A DNA stretch of 64,000 nucleotides from Acidimicrobiales bacterium (GCA_025463925.1 JAODBK010000087.1:56526-120525), one strand, 5' to 3'. Positions 1-7,727 are shown, counted from the stretch's first letter. Translations and numbers: made by a program. Notes: generated from the sequence alone by a model not told the origin.

Positions 1-169
1 CCAGGACTGCACCACTGCCGCGGGCCAGGCCGATGAGCTCGGCAATGGCTTCGGCCCGGTCGGGCGCGCGGACGAGGCGATGGGCGTGGGCGAACACGAT
101 GCCATCGAGTGAGGCGGCTCGGCAGGCGAGTCCTGGTCCGTCTGTGCCGGAAGTTCCGTCCGCCGTCAT
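1..169 (-). CDS. Unrecognised protein, N-terminal part only (cut by left edge)
   Basis: Only the first 56 codons are inside the window. The ATG is complementary to 167-169; it was chosen because a GAGGTGG Shine-Dalgarno lies four bases upstream and the frame stays open to the edge. The visible protein begins MTADGTSGTDGPG and continues into a helical-looking stretch containing DRAEAIAELIGLARG. No family is recognised. It lies 86 bp downstream of the nitroreductase on the same strand; I see nothing coding in the gap at 170-255. Confidence 0.6.
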   Translation of the reverse strand, partial: MTADGTSGTDGPGLACRAASLDGIVFAHAHRLVRAPDRAEAIAELIGLARGSGAVL

Positions 170-255
170 ATGTCCACCTCTCGCCGAAATTCCCTGATCG
201 CGGTATCGGCCGGAAACGCCCGCGGCTTGAGTCGTTCGACCCATGCGGAACGCGG

Positions 256-837
256 CTATTGGCGGGTCTTGCCGTATCTGTCGTGGTGGACGTGCTGCTC
301 CACCGGATCGCGGCGGGGCGGGCCGAGCGGTTTGGCCGGGCGACCGAGCGGGATCACGGCCATCGGCACCACGTGCTCCGGGAGGCCGAGCAGCGCCGCC
401 AGCTCGGCCCGCATCGCGGTCGGCATCGTCGTCAGCGCGCTGCCGAGGCCGAGGGCGCCGGCAGCCAGCATGAGGTTCTGCACCGCCGGGAAGATCGACG
501 ACGCCATTGCGTTGGCGTTGCCGCGCTGGTGATCGCCGCAGACGACCACCAGCACGGGCGCGGCCGCGATGCCGCCGGTCGCGCCGGCGTCGACGTCGGC
601 CAGGAGCTCCGGCGCCAGCCGCGACTCGGAGTACGCCCGGCCGCCGCCGGCCCACGCGCGCGCGGTGACGTCGCCGATGACCTGTCGCGCGTCGGGGTCG
701 CGCACGACGACGAACTCCCACGGCTGGCGGTTCTCGGCCGACGGCGCGAACGTGGCCGCCCGCAACACCTCGAGCACGATGTCGTCGTCGACATCGTCGG
801 GGGCGAATGCCCGGCAGGCCCGCTGGGCCCGCACCAC
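256..837 (-). CDS. Nitroreductase-family FMN oxidoreductase
   Basis: A 193-residue protein, the usual length for the nitroreductase fold, which reduces nitro groups, quinones or related substrates with NAD(P)H and FMN in the cytoplasm. The N-terminal RACRAF near residue 6 and PSAENRQPWEF near residue 32 match the family's FMN-phosphate and flavin-binding segments; the C-terminal VVPMAVIPLGRP is the usual last core strand. The GTG at 837 starts ten bases beyond the stop of the upstream gene, so translation is probably coupled. The C-terminus ends in a basic, histidine-rich tail. The substrate is unknown. Confidence 0.85.
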   Translation of the reverse strand: MVRAQRACRAFAPDDVDDDIVLEVLRAATFAPSAENRQPWEFVVVRDPDARQVIGDVTARAWAGGGRAYSESRLAPELLADVDAGATGGIAAAPVLVVVCGDHQRGNANAMASSIFPAVQNLMLAAGALGLGSALTTMPTAMRAELAALLGLPEHVVPMAVIPLGRPAKPLGPPRRDPVEQHVHHDRYGKTRQ

Positions 838-847
838 GTCGAAGAAC

Positions 848-1480
848 TCAGGCAGCGAGGGCCTCGCCCAGTCGGCGGAACGTGTTGACGTAGATGATGC
901 GCAGCGCCGGATGGAACGCCCACGCGTCGAACGCCGGCGTGCCGAAGCCGCCGCCGAGCCGCGCGATCACGTTGGGCACCATGGACGTGTAGACCGCTTC
1001 CGGGTCGTCCCGGTCGATCTCGTACAGGTGGAGGAACCACGGGTCGTCCGGTCCGGGGTCGACGCGCTGGTACGGCGTGATCATGGCGTAGCCCGGGTTG
1101 CCGGACGCCGCGATGTGGTGGATGTGCACGAAGTCGGCCCAGTCGCGCAGCGACCGCGCGGCCACCGGATCGCCAGGGTCCTTCGGCGCGATCAGCACCA
1201 GGCTGAGGCCGATCGTCGGCCGGCCGGTGAGGCAGCCCTGCCCGGGCCGCGGGAAGTGCCGGAAGTGGTGACCGCGCCGATCGGGCGGTGGCACGAACGC
1301 CGCGCCGACCTCGTACATCGTCAGCACCCGGAACTCCGGCATGACGCGGGGCAGGTCGTCGCGGTGGGGGTGGACGTTCTCCCACCACGTCACCCGCTCG
1401 ACGTGGGGACGGCCGAGCACCGCCTGATCGGTCGCATCGCCCATCTCGAGCCAGAGCCCGGGTGTGATGCGGTCCTCCAT
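848..1480 (-). CDS. Unrecognised 210-aa protein, possibly an EthD-like alpha/beta-barrel
   Basis: A well-supported gene: it fits tightly between its neighbours, starts with ATG three bases after the upstream stop, and is followed closely by the nitroreductase. It is rich in Trp, His and Pro and carries DWADFVHIHHIAASGNPGY in the middle and FDAWAFHPALRIIYVNTF near the end. There is no signal peptide or membrane segment. The spacing of strands and helices resembles small dimeric alpha/beta-barrel proteins that accompany catabolic operons, but no motif proves this. It presumably belongs to the operon with the ureidoglycolate-lyase-like gene. Confidence 0.7.
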   Translation of the reverse strand: MEDRITPGLWLEMGDATDQAVLGRPHVERVTWWENVHPHRDDLPRVMPEFRVLTMYEVGAAFVPPPDRRGHHFRHFPRPGQGCLTGRPTIGLSLVLIAPKDPGDPVAARSLRDWADFVHIHHIAASGNPGYAMITPYQRVDPGPDDPWFLHLYEIDRDDPEAVYTSMVPNVIARLGGGFGTPAFDAWAFHPALRIIYVNTFRRLGEALAA

Positions 1481-1483
1481 GCG

Positions 1484-1951
1484 CTACAGCGCGACTTCGA
1501 CGACCACGCCGAGGTCGCGCTCGATGTAGGCCACCTCGTTGTCGCTCTCGATCACGAACCTGCCCTGGACGTTGACGAGGTCGACGTGCTCGCCGAGCGG
1601 GAACGGGCCCTCGTGCCACGTCTTCAACCCGAGGTTGACGCCGAGCGTCCCGTCGCACACGAACGCGCGGAGCGAGTCGAGGTGCTCGTCCTTCGACATG
1701 TCGACCTCGGGTGGGCCGACGATGATCACCGTCGGCCGGCCGGCGAGGGCGACGAGGGCCTGGGTCGCCTTGTAGTGGCGGTTGAGGTGGTCGGCCCGGA
1801 TCGCCTTGCGGTCGTAGCTGATGATGTCGAGGTGCAGGACCTCGCCGTCGCGCGCCTCGATCCGGATGTCGTCGACACCGATCACCTGGCCGAACGGCGC
1901 GAAGGCCTCAGAGGTGAGCGGCTCCGCCTTGAGCGTGATCGTGCGCGACAT
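1484..1951 (-). CDS. Ureidoglycolate lyase (AllA)-like cupin-fold protein
   Basis: 155 residues, close to the AllA family length. The N-terminal LTSEAFAPFGQVIG is the characteristic AllA opening, and the later TWHEGPFPLGEHVDLVNVQ matches its active-site half. The family cleaves ureidoglycolate to glyoxylate and urea in purine catabolism, but many distant members act on other compounds, and no other purine genes are visible here. The ATG at 1951 has a strong GGAGGGGG Shine-Dalgarno and lies behind the palindrome at 1974-1987, which it shares with the divergent cupin gene. It is first in a probable three- or four-gene operon running left. Confidence 0.75.
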   Translation of the reverse strand: MSRTITLKAEPLTSEAFAPFGQVIGVDDIRIEARDGEVLHLDIISYDRKAIRADHLNRHYKATQALVALAGRPTVIIVGPPEVDMSKDEHLDSLRAFVCDGTLGVNLGLKTWHEGPFPLGEHVDLVNVQGRFVIESDNEVAYIERDLGVVVEVAL

Positions 1952-1973
1952 GCCCCCTCCTCGTAGAGTTCTG

Positions 1974-1987
1974 TGACTCTAACGTCA
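1974..1987. promoter_or_regulatory. TGAC-N6-GTCA palindrome, divergent promoter 1
   Basis: TGAC TCTAAC GTCA lies between the AllA-like gene (left) and the cupin gene (right). TAACGT at 1980-1985 is a possible -10 box for the rightward gene, which has its own Shine-Dalgarno. It is one of at least 12 matching sites in the window. Confidence 0.65.
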
Positions 1988-2011
1988 GGGAAGATCCCCG
2001 AGGAGCGTGCC

Positions 2012-2395
2012 ATGGACGTCCGGTCGATCGAGCAGGTCAAGCCCGAGATCGAGCACGACGGCACCGTGCCGGTGTGGTGGCTCGTCAAGCCTCGCGAGAT
2101 GCTCGAGATCACCAAGGGCGGCCACCTCGAGCTGGTGAGCGAGTTCGAGGTCGCCGGCGGCGGCGAGGTCAACCCCCACTCCCATCCGACGCACGAGTTC
2201 TATTACGTGACCGCCGGCAAGGGGATCATGATCATCGACGGCGAGGAGTGCGAGATCAGCCAGGGCGACCTGGTGCACATCCCGCCCGACGCCATCCACT
2301 CGCTGCGCCCGGTGAGCGACAACGCCGGCATCCACTGCTTCTGCTTCGCGGTCGGCGTCGAGGACGCCGGCCCCGTCGACTACACGACCAACTGA
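2012..2395 (+). CDS. Small cupin-domain protein
   Basis: 127 residues. A single conserved beta-barrel is shown by H56, H58 and E62 in NPHSHPTHEFYYV and H96 in the second cupin motif, PDAIHSLRP; together they would bind one metal ion. The ATG at 2012 was preferred over an upstream in-frame ATG because CGAGGAG precedes it and the longer version would begin inside the palindrome. Members are dioxygenases, isomerases or small-molecule binding proteins, so the reaction is open. It is divergently arranged with the AllA-like gene and likely co-regulated with it through the shared palindrome. Confidence 0.82.
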   Translation: MDVRSIEQVKPEIEHDGTVPVWWLVKPREMLEITKGGHLELVSEFEVAGGGEVNPHSHPTHEFYYVTAGKGIMIIDGEECEISQGDLVHIPPDAIHSLRPVSDNAGIHCFCFAVGVEDAGPVDYTTN

Positions 2396-2408
2396 CCCGA
2401 GTGGCCGA

Positions 2409-3602
2409 CTAGACGACGCGGCGCGCCCGGTGGCCGGCGAGCTCGTCGGGTGACAGGCCGACGAGGCCGCACCACACCTCGTCGTTGTGCTGGCCGAGGG
2501 TGGGCGCGCCGGTCGGCGCCTGCGGCGCCTCGCCGGTGTAGCGCGGGAACGGCGCTTGTTGCCGCACCGGGCCGATCACCGGATCCTCGACCGTCACCAG
2601 GTCGCGCCGCGCCGCCATGTGCTCGTCGGCTGCGATGTCGGCGGCCGAGTACGCGGTGCCGACCGGGACGTCGAACTCGACGCACCGGGTCTCGACCTCG
2701 GCCGCGGTCAGCGAGCTCGTCCAGTCGGCCACGATGCCGTTGATCTCGTCGGCGTTCGCGGCCCGCTTGGCGAGCGTGTCCCACTTCGGATCGGTGACGA
2801 GATCATCCCGGTCCATGGCCTGGCAGAGCCGAGCGAAGTTGGCGTCGGATCCCGCGACCACGCAGACGTACTTGCCGTCGGCGGTCGGGTAGTTGTCGAG
2901 GGGCGCCGAGTTCTTCAACCGGTTGCCCTCGCGCTCGCGGACGACGCCCAGGCGGTCGTGGGCCGCGACCGTCCATTCGAGGATGCGGAGGATCGAGCCG
3001 TAGAGAGGCGCGTCGACGACGCGGCCGCGGCCGGTGCCCTTGGTGTCGCGCTCCCACAACGCCGCCATCACCGCTTCGGCGGCGAACACGCCGGTGAGGT
3101 AGTCCGACACGGTGACGCCCGGCCGCACCGGTGGTCGATCGGGGTAGCCGGTGAGGTGGAGCAGCCCGCCGTAACCGATGCCGAGCCGGTCGAGGCCGGG
3201 CCGTCGCGACCACGGCCCGTCCTGCCCGAACACGCTGATGCGGGCCCAGACCAACGACGGGTCGCAGTCGTCGGGGCCGACGTGCCATGCCTCCATCGTC
3301 CCGGGCCGGAAGTTCTCGCACACCACGTCGGCAGTCGCGACCAGGCGGCGGAAGAGCTCCTGGCCCTCGACGTCCCGCAGGTTGCACGTCACGCCCTTGC
3401 GGCCGCGGCCCTCGACCGCCCAGAAGAGCGAGTACCCGTCCTCGAACGGACCGATGGTGCGCATGAAGTCACCGCCGCGCGGATCCTCGACCTTGATGAC
3501 CTCGGCGCCCTGCTCGCCGAGGAGGCCGGCGCAGAACGGGGCCGAGATGCGGGTGCCGACGTCGATGACGCGCAGCCCGGCCAGCGGGCCGGCGGGTGTC
3601 AC
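2409..3602 (-). CDS. CaiB/BaiF family (class III) CoA-transferase
   Basis: 397 residues, the standard length. The N-terminus has the family core GLRVIDVGTRISAPFC and GAEVIKVEDP, then CENFRPGTME; D167 in TVSDYLTG is the predicted catalytic aspartate that forms the acyl/CoA anhydride. It moves CoA between carboxylic acids in the cytoplasm. The GTG start at 3602 overlaps the stop of the upstream enoyl-CoA hydratase gene by four bases (GTGA), so the two are translationally coupled and probably act on successive intermediates. Substrates cannot be read from the sequence. Confidence 0.9.
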   Translation of the reverse strand: MTPAGPLAGLRVIDVGTRISAPFCAGLLGEQGAEVIKVEDPRGGDFMRTIGPFEDGYSLFWAVEGRGRKGVTCNLRDVEGQELFRRLVATADVVCENFRPGTMEAWHVGPDDCDPSLVWARISVFGQDGPWSRRPGLDRLGIGYGGLLHLTGYPDRPPVRPGVTVSDYLTGVFAAEAVMAALWERDTKGTGRGRVVDAPLYGSILRILEWTVAAHDRLGVVREREGNRLKNSAPLDNYPTADGKYVCVVAGSDANFARLCQAMDRDDLVTDPKWDTLAKRAANADEINGIVADWTSSLTAAEVETRCVEFDVPVGTAYSAADIAADEHMAARRDLVTVEDPVIGPVRQQAPFPRYTGEAPQAPTGAPTLGQHNDEVWCGLVGLSPDELAGHRARRVV

Positions 3603-4423
3603 GTGTCCTTGTGCTCGGCGAACACGTCCTTCATCGACGTCTTCTGCTTGCGGGCCTCCATCGCGTGCAGTGCGGTGTCGGTGCCGCTCATCCACTGGTG
3701 GACCATGAAGTGGTACTTCCAGCTCTCCCGTTGGCCCTGCTCGTCGGCGACGTGGTTGATCGAGTCCTTCATGATCTGCGCGGTCTGCGGCGGCACCAGG
3801 GCGATCTTGTCGGCCAGCTCGCGCGTGCCCTCGCGCAGCTCGCCACTGGCGACGACGCGGTTCACCAGGCCGAGCCGCCAGGCCTCCTGCGCGTCCAGCT
3901 CCATGCCGGTCCAGAGGAACTCCTTGGCCTTGCGGATGCCCAGCTCCCACGGTTCCACCAGCAGCTCGACGCCGGCCCCGGTCATGCGCAGCACCGGGTT
4001 CTGGAACACCGCGTCGTCGGCCGCGACGATGAGGTCGCACATCGCGGCCAGCATCAGCCCGGCGGCCACGCACTTGCCCTGCACGGAAGCGATCGTCGGC
4101 TTCCGGAAGTCGCGGATCTTGAGGCAGCGGTCGAAGTACATCACCCGCTCGTGGCGGAGCTTGCCCTCGAGGTTGGTGCGCATCGCGGCCCACTCGTCGG
4201 GCTCGGGCCCGACGAGCTCCTTCAAGTCGTGGCCGGCGCTCCAGTGCTTGCCGGCCCCGGCCAGCACGACGACGCGCACATCGTCGTCGGCATCGGCGCG
4301 GTCGAAGGCGGCGTCGAGGGCGTCGATCAACGCGGTGTTCTGCGCGTTCGCGGCGGCCGGCCGGTTCATCGTGATCCACGCGACCGGCCCGTCGACCTCG
4401 TACCGCACGACCTCCTCGGCCAT
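3599..4423 (-). CDS. Enoyl-CoA hydratase/isomerase (crotonase) family protein
   Basis: 274 residues. The crotonase fold is shown by VAWITMNRP at the start, the first oxyanion-hole segment KHWSAGHDLKEL and the second GKCVAAGLMLAAMCDL. It adds water to, or isomerises, an enoyl-CoA. The ATG at 4423 is preceded at 4432-4437 by TACGGT on the same strand, eight bases upstream, with no Shine-Dalgarno, which suggests a leaderless transcript. It forms a two-gene operon with the CoA-transferase. The gene faces away from the AbiEi-like gene across a long inverted repeat. Confidence 0.88.
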   Translation of the reverse strand: MAEEVVRYEVDGPVAWITMNRPAAANAQNTALIDALDAAFDRADADDDVRVVVLAGAGKHWSAGHDLKELVGPEPDEWAAMRTNLEGKLRHERVMYFDRCLKIRDFRKPTIASVQGKCVAAGLMLAAMCDLIVAADDAVFQNPVLRMTGAGVELLVEPWELGIRKAKEFLWTGMELDAQEAWRLGLVNRVVASGELREGTRELADKIALVPPQTAQIMKDSINHVADEQGQRESWKYHFMVHQWMSGTDTALHAMEARKQKTSMKDVFAEHKDT

Positions 4424-4454
4424 CGCCGCCGACCGTACCACCGCACCACGATCT

Positions 4455-4511
4455 TCCAACTCTGTCGGTGTCCGGGCCTTCCTCGAGCGGGCAAACGCCG
4501 ACAGAGTTGGA
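4455..4511. repeat. Long inverted repeat, perfect 14-bp arms, 29-bp centre
   Basis: TCCAACTCTGTCGG at 4455-4468 is perfectly complementary to CCGACAGAGTTGGA at 4498-4511. It lies in the divergent gap between the enoyl-CoA hydratase and the AbiEi/DUF559-like gene, so it is in a promoter region rather than at a transcript end. It could be a two-site operator, or a small mobile palindromic element. Confidence 0.8.
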
Positions 4512-4523
4512 GAAACTTGGTCC

Positions 4524-5426
4524 GTGACGCGCCGGCTGGCGATCGAAGCGGTCGAGCAGGAGGTTGCCGCGAGGCAGTTCGGCGTGTTCACCGAACTCCA
4601 GGCGTTCCACTGGAACGTCAGCAAGGACATGGTGTCGCATCACAGCGAGCCCGGCCGGCGGTGGCGGCGGGTCGCCCCCCGCGTGTACGAGGTGCTCGCG
4701 CTCCCGGCCGACTGGCGGCGGCCGCTGATGGCTGCGCAGTTGTCGATCGGCCCGAAGGCGGTTCTGTCGCACCGGGCGGCGGCCGCGGTCCTCGGGATGG
4801 ACGGCGTGCGGCCAGGCGTCGTCGAGCTGACCGCTCCGACCGGAGGAACGCATCCCGGATGGATCCGCCACCGGAATGTCGTGCCGGATGACGACATCAT
4901 CATGACGGGCCCACTGCGGCACACGACGGTGATCCGGACCGTGGCCGACCTCGCGGGCGTGCTCGACGACGAGCACTGGGAGATGGCGTTGGAATGGGTG
5001 CTGCGCAAGGGAGGAACGATCGTGGTGCCGAAGTCGAAGGGTGCGGCGCGAGCAAAGCGAGTCCTGGCGCAGCGGCCGCCGGACGCGCCGCCGACGGGCA
5101 GCGAGCTCGAGACTCGGTTCGTGCAGCTGGTCCGACGGGCCGGGCTGCCTCAGCCCGATCGCCAGTTCCCCGTCTCGTCGAGGGGCGAGGTCATCGCGTA
5201 CGTCGACCTCGCGTGGCCGGCGCTCGAGTTCTTTGCCGAGCTCGACGGCGTGGCGTTCCATGATCGTGAGCAGGCGTTGCTCTACGACCGGCACCGTCAG
5301 AACCAGATCGTCACGATCCTGGGTTGGCGACCGCTGCGCTACACCTGGGACGACGTTGTCAAGCGACCGAGCACCACCACACGGGAACTCCGCTCGGCGC
5401 TCGGTCGCGGGCCTAGGCGTCGGTGA
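4524..5426 (+). CDS. AbiEi antitoxin-like HTH protein with DUF559/Vsr-like C-terminal domain
   Basis: 300 residues from the GTG at 4524, the first start after the inverted repeat. The N-terminal part has the layout of actinobacterial AbiEi-type proteins: a short helical DNA-binding region (residues about 5-50), then PKAVLSHRAAAAVLGMDGV. The C-terminal 100 residues, with PQPDRQFPV, YVDLAWPALEFFAELDG, DRHRQNQIVTILGWRPLRYTWDDV, match the DUF559/very-short-patch-repair endonuclease fold, including a plausible acidic core (D, E, D) and the closing Trp. No AbiEii-type nucleotidyltransferase toxin is next to it, so it is solitary. It may be a defence or regulatory protein. Confidence 0.75.
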   Translation: MTRRLAIEAVEQEVAARQFGVFTELQAFHWNVSKDMVSHHSEPGRRWRRVAPRVYEVLALPADWRRPLMAAQLSIGPKAVLSHRAAAAVLGMDGVRPGVVELTAPTGGTHPGWIRHRNVVPDDDIIMTGPLRHTTVIRTVADLAGVLDDEHWEMALEWVLRKGGTIVVPKSKGAARAKRVLAQRPPDAPPTGSELETRFVQLVRRAGLPQPDRQFPVSSRGEVIAYVDLAWPALEFFAELDGVAFHDREQALLYDRHRQNQIVTILGWRPLRYTWDDVVKRPSTTTRELRSALGRGPRRR

Positions 5427-5432
5427 TGACGC
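5417..5432. terminator. Weak hairpin at a convergent junction
   Basis: GCGTC, six bases, GACGC overlap the end of the AbiEi-like gene. Close by, CTGAGGCTCAG at 5438-5448 is an 11-bp palindrome at the end of the facing dehydrogenase gene. There is no U-tract, so the role as terminator is only suggested by position. Confidence 0.3.
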
Positions 5433-5444
5433 ACCGGCTGAGGC

Positions 5445-6626
5445 TCAGTCGCGAGGCAGGCCGAGGACGCGCTCGCCGATGATGTTGCGCTGGATCTCGT
5501 TGGCGCCGGCCCAGATCGACGAGGCCTGGTAGTACAGCCACGAGCGCTGCCAGCGGCCACCGCCCGGGTTGCCCTCGGCGCCGAACCACAGTGGTGCCGC
5601 CGGGCCGACCACCGCCATCGCGGTGTCGTGCACCCGCTTGGACATCTCGCTCCAGTAGAGCTTGAGCGCGCTGCCCTCGGGACCCGGCTCCTGCCCCTTG
5701 GCCATGCGCGAGAGGCTGCGCCAGTTGTGCAGCTGGAAGAGGCGCACCTCGACGTAGGCCTCGGCCAACCGCTGCTGGATCCGGTGGTCGTCGTACCCGC
5801 CGGTGTCGCGCGCGAGCCGCAGCAGCTCCTCGAGGAGCTGCATGTGGATCACGAGCTGGCGGGGGTTGACGCCGCGCTCGTGGGACAGGGTCGAGTTGGC
5901 CACGCGCCAGCCCTCGTGCTCTGGGCCGATCAGCTGATCGCGCGGCACGAACACGTTCGAGAAGAAGACCTCGTTGAACTCGGCCTCGCCGGTGATCTGC
6001 ACCAGGGGCCGCACCTCGACGCCGGGCGCATGCATGTCGACGACGAGATACGAGATGCCCTTGTGCTTCGGCGCTTCCGTCAACGGCCGGGTGCGGGCCA
6101 GGCACACGCCCCAGTCGGCGAACTGCGCGTACGACGTCCACACCTTCTGCCCGTTGAGCACCCAGCCGTCGTCGACGGGATCGGCGCGGGTCGCGACCGC
6201 GGCCAGGTCGCTGCCGGCGCCCGGCTCGCTGAACAGCTGGCAGAACAGCTCCTCGGCCGAGAGGATCTTCGGCAGCCAGCGCGCCTTCTGCTCGGGAGTG
6301 CCGTTGGCCAGCAGCGTCGGCCCGGCGAGGTTGACGCCGATGCGCCCCACCAGTTCGGGGGCGCGGGCGCGGGCGAGCTCCTCCTGGATGATGAAGTGCT
6401 CGATCGGACCGGCGCCGCGGCCGCCGAACTCCTCGGGCCAGGCGACGCCGACCAGCCGGCCGGTCGCGAGCCGTCCCTGCCACTCGCGCAGGAACGTCAC
6501 CTCTTCCGCGAGATCGTCGAAGTGCGGTGGCAGTCCCTTGCCGTACTCCCACGGCAGGTTGGCCTGGAGCCACGACCGAACCTCGGCCCGGAAGGCCGTT
6601 TGCTCGGCGGTGGGCGTGAGGTCCAC
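5445..6626 (-). CDS. Acyl-CoA dehydrogenase, large-type subunit
   Basis: 393 residues with the three ACAD domains: helical N-terminus, a middle beta-domain containing FCQLFSEPGAGSDLAAVATRA and GWVLNGQKVWTSYAQFADWG, and a helical C-terminus ending SSIWAGANEIQRNIIGERVLGLPR. It oxidises an acyl-CoA with FAD at the alpha,beta position. The usual YEGT-type catalytic glutamate in the last helix is replaced by AGAN, as in actinobacterial dehydrogenases that work as mixed subunits. The divergent gene at 6655 encodes a smaller dehydrogenase and is the obvious partner. The GTG at 6626 lies nine bases after TAGTGT (6641-6636) inside the shared palindrome. Confidence 0.9.
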   Translation of the reverse strand: MDLTPTAEQTAFRAEVRSWLQANLPWEYGKGLPPHFDDLAEEVTFLREWQGRLATGRLVGVAWPEEFGGRGAGPIEHFIIQEELARARAPELVGRIGVNLAGPTLLANGTPEQKARWLPKILSAEELFCQLFSEPGAGSDLAAVATRADPVDDGWVLNGQKVWTSYAQFADWGVCLARTRPLTEAPKHKGISYLVVDMHAPGVEVRPLVQITGEAEFNEVFFSNVFVPRDQLIGPEHEGWRVANSTLSHERGVNPRQLVIHMQLLEELLRLARDTGGYDDHRIQQRLAEAYVEVRLFQLHNWRSLSRMAKGQEPGPEGSALKLYWSEMSKRVHDTAMAVVGPAAPLWFGAEGNPGGGRWQRSWLYYQASSIWAGANEIQRNIIGERVLGLPRD

Positions 6627-6633
6627 GAGTTGC

Positions 6634-6647
6634 TGACACTAACGTCA
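6634..6647. promoter_or_regulatory. TGAC-N6-GTCA palindrome with two overlapping -10 boxes
   Basis: TGAC ACTAAC GTCA, flanked by C and G to give a 16-bp site, lies between two divergent acyl-CoA dehydrogenase genes only 28 bp apart. TAACGT at 6640-6645 precedes the rightward ATG by nine bases; on the other strand TAGTGT at 6641-6636 precedes the leftward GTG by nine bases. A bound protein would cover both -10 boxes. Confidence 0.72.
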
Positions 6648-6654
6648 GGCCGCC

Positions 6655-7680
6655 ATGGACTTCGATCTGTCCGACGATCAGCGCGCCCTCGGCGACGCCG
6701 CGGCCGGACTGCTCGGCGGGCTGGCGTCGCCGGAGAAGGTGCGGGCTGCGATGGCATCGGGCGCGGGCTACGACAAGGCGCTGTGGCAGGCGATGGTCGA
6801 CCAGGGGTGGTTGGGTGTCGAGATCGCCGAGGGCGACGGCGGCCTCGGACTCGGGTTCGTCGAGGTCGCGGTGCTCGCCGAGCAGGTGGGCCGGCACACC
6901 GCGCCGGCGCCGTTCCTGCCGACGGTGCTGGCGCTCGGCGCGCTTGCCCGCGCCGGCGGGCCGGTTGCCGAACGCTGGGTCGAGCCGCTGCTGAACGGCG
7001 AGGCGATCGGGTGCGTGGCGTTCGGCACCGAAGCGCCGGTGGTCGCGGCGCCGATCGCCGACGTCGCCGTCGTGGTCGACGGCGACGAGGTGTGGGCCTG
7101 GGCAGTGGGCGACGGCCGGCCCAAGGCCGAACCCGCGATGGACCAGACCCAGTCGCTCGGCTGGCTGACGCTCGACCGGCAGGGCGCGACGGAGATCGGC
7201 GGCGCCGCCGAAGCGAGCGCGTTGCTCGACCGCGGCGCGGCCGCGCTCAGCGCCGAGTTGCTGGGCGGCGCGGCGCGGGTGCTCGAGATGGCCAGCGAGT
7301 ACGCCAAGGAGCGGGTGCAGTTCGGCAAGCCGATCGGGAGCTTCCAAGCGGTCAAGCACCGCTGCGCCGACATGCTCGTCGACGTCGAGGGCATGCGGTC
7401 GGTCGCGTACTACGCCGCCTGGGCGATCGGCGCGTCGCACCCGGACGCGTCGCTCGCCGCGAGCACCGCCAAGACGTGGTGCTCCGACGCCGCCAAGCGG
7501 GTGATGGCGTCGGGCCTGCAAGTGCACGGCGGCATCGGCTTCACGTGGGAGCACGACCTCCACCTGTTCCTCAAGCGCAGCCAGCTGGCCCAGGTCGGCT
7601 TCGGCGACGCGGTGTTCCATCGCCAGCGGCTCGCCCGGCTGCTCCGCCCCCGCGTCGACGCCGGCGAGAGCCTCTTCTGA
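6655..7680 (+). CDS. Acyl-CoA dehydrogenase, small-type subunit
   Basis: 341 residues, shorter than its divergent partner. It begins MDFDLSDDQRALGDAAAG and ends with the C-terminal helix region QVHGGIGFTWEHDLHLFLKRSQ, both typical of the beta-type actinobacterial ACAD subunit. The middle region lacks the SEPGAGSD-type substrate/FAD segment of the large subunit. By analogy with mixed ACADs such as FadE28-FadE29, it probably joins the 5445-6626 product to form one FAD site per heterodimer. No Shine-Dalgarno precedes the ATG; the -10-like TAACGT nine bases upstream fits a leaderless message. Confidence 0.88.
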   Translation: MDFDLSDDQRALGDAAAGLLGGLASPEKVRAAMASGAGYDKALWQAMVDQGWLGVEIAEGDGGLGLGFVEVAVLAEQVGRHTAPAPFLPTVLALGALARAGGPVAERWVEPLLNGEAIGCVAFGTEAPVVAAPIADVAVVVDGDEVWAWAVGDGRPKAEPAMDQTQSLGWLTLDRQGATEIGGAAEASALLDRGAAALSAELLGGAARVLEMASEYAKERVQFGKPIGSFQAVKHRCADMLVDVEGMRSVAYYAAWAIGASHPDASLAASTAKTWCSDAAKRVMASGLQVHGGIGFTWEHDLHLFLKRSQLAQVGFGDAVFHRQRLARLLRPRVDAGESLF

Positions 7681-7692
7681 CGGCCGACGTGG

Positions 7693-7727
7693 GGCGACGT
7701 ACCGGGAACAGTTACCGGTAGGTCGCC
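7693..7727. terminator. Probable bidirectional terminator hairpin
   Basis: GGCGACGTACCG pairs with CGGTAGGTCGCC across an 11-base loop, with one mismatch in 12 bp. It lies between two convergent genes and includes the stop of the leftward CoA ligase. It has no U-tract, as is common in high-GC actinobacteria. Confidence 0.55.

Noticed and set aside
170..255. Possible small gene or RNA in the gap after the nitroreductase
   Set aside because: No conserved start, hairpin or Shine-Dalgarno pattern beyond that of the edge gene.
569..1966. Long rightward open frame (465 codons) opposite the AllA-like and nitroreductase genes
   Set aside because: It is the antisense shadow of well-supported genes in GC-rich DNA; its translation is Arg/Val/His-rich with no family motif.
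3596..4891. Long rightward open frame crossing the hydratase and AbiEi-like genes
   Set aside because: It runs through a divergent promoter and an inverted repeat and shows no domain; a frame shadow.
2409..5294. 961-codon leftward frame that would fuse the CoA-transferase to sequence opposite the AbiEi-like gene
   Set aside because: Only the part after 3602 encodes CaiB; the rest is antisense to two real genes, so no fusion exists.
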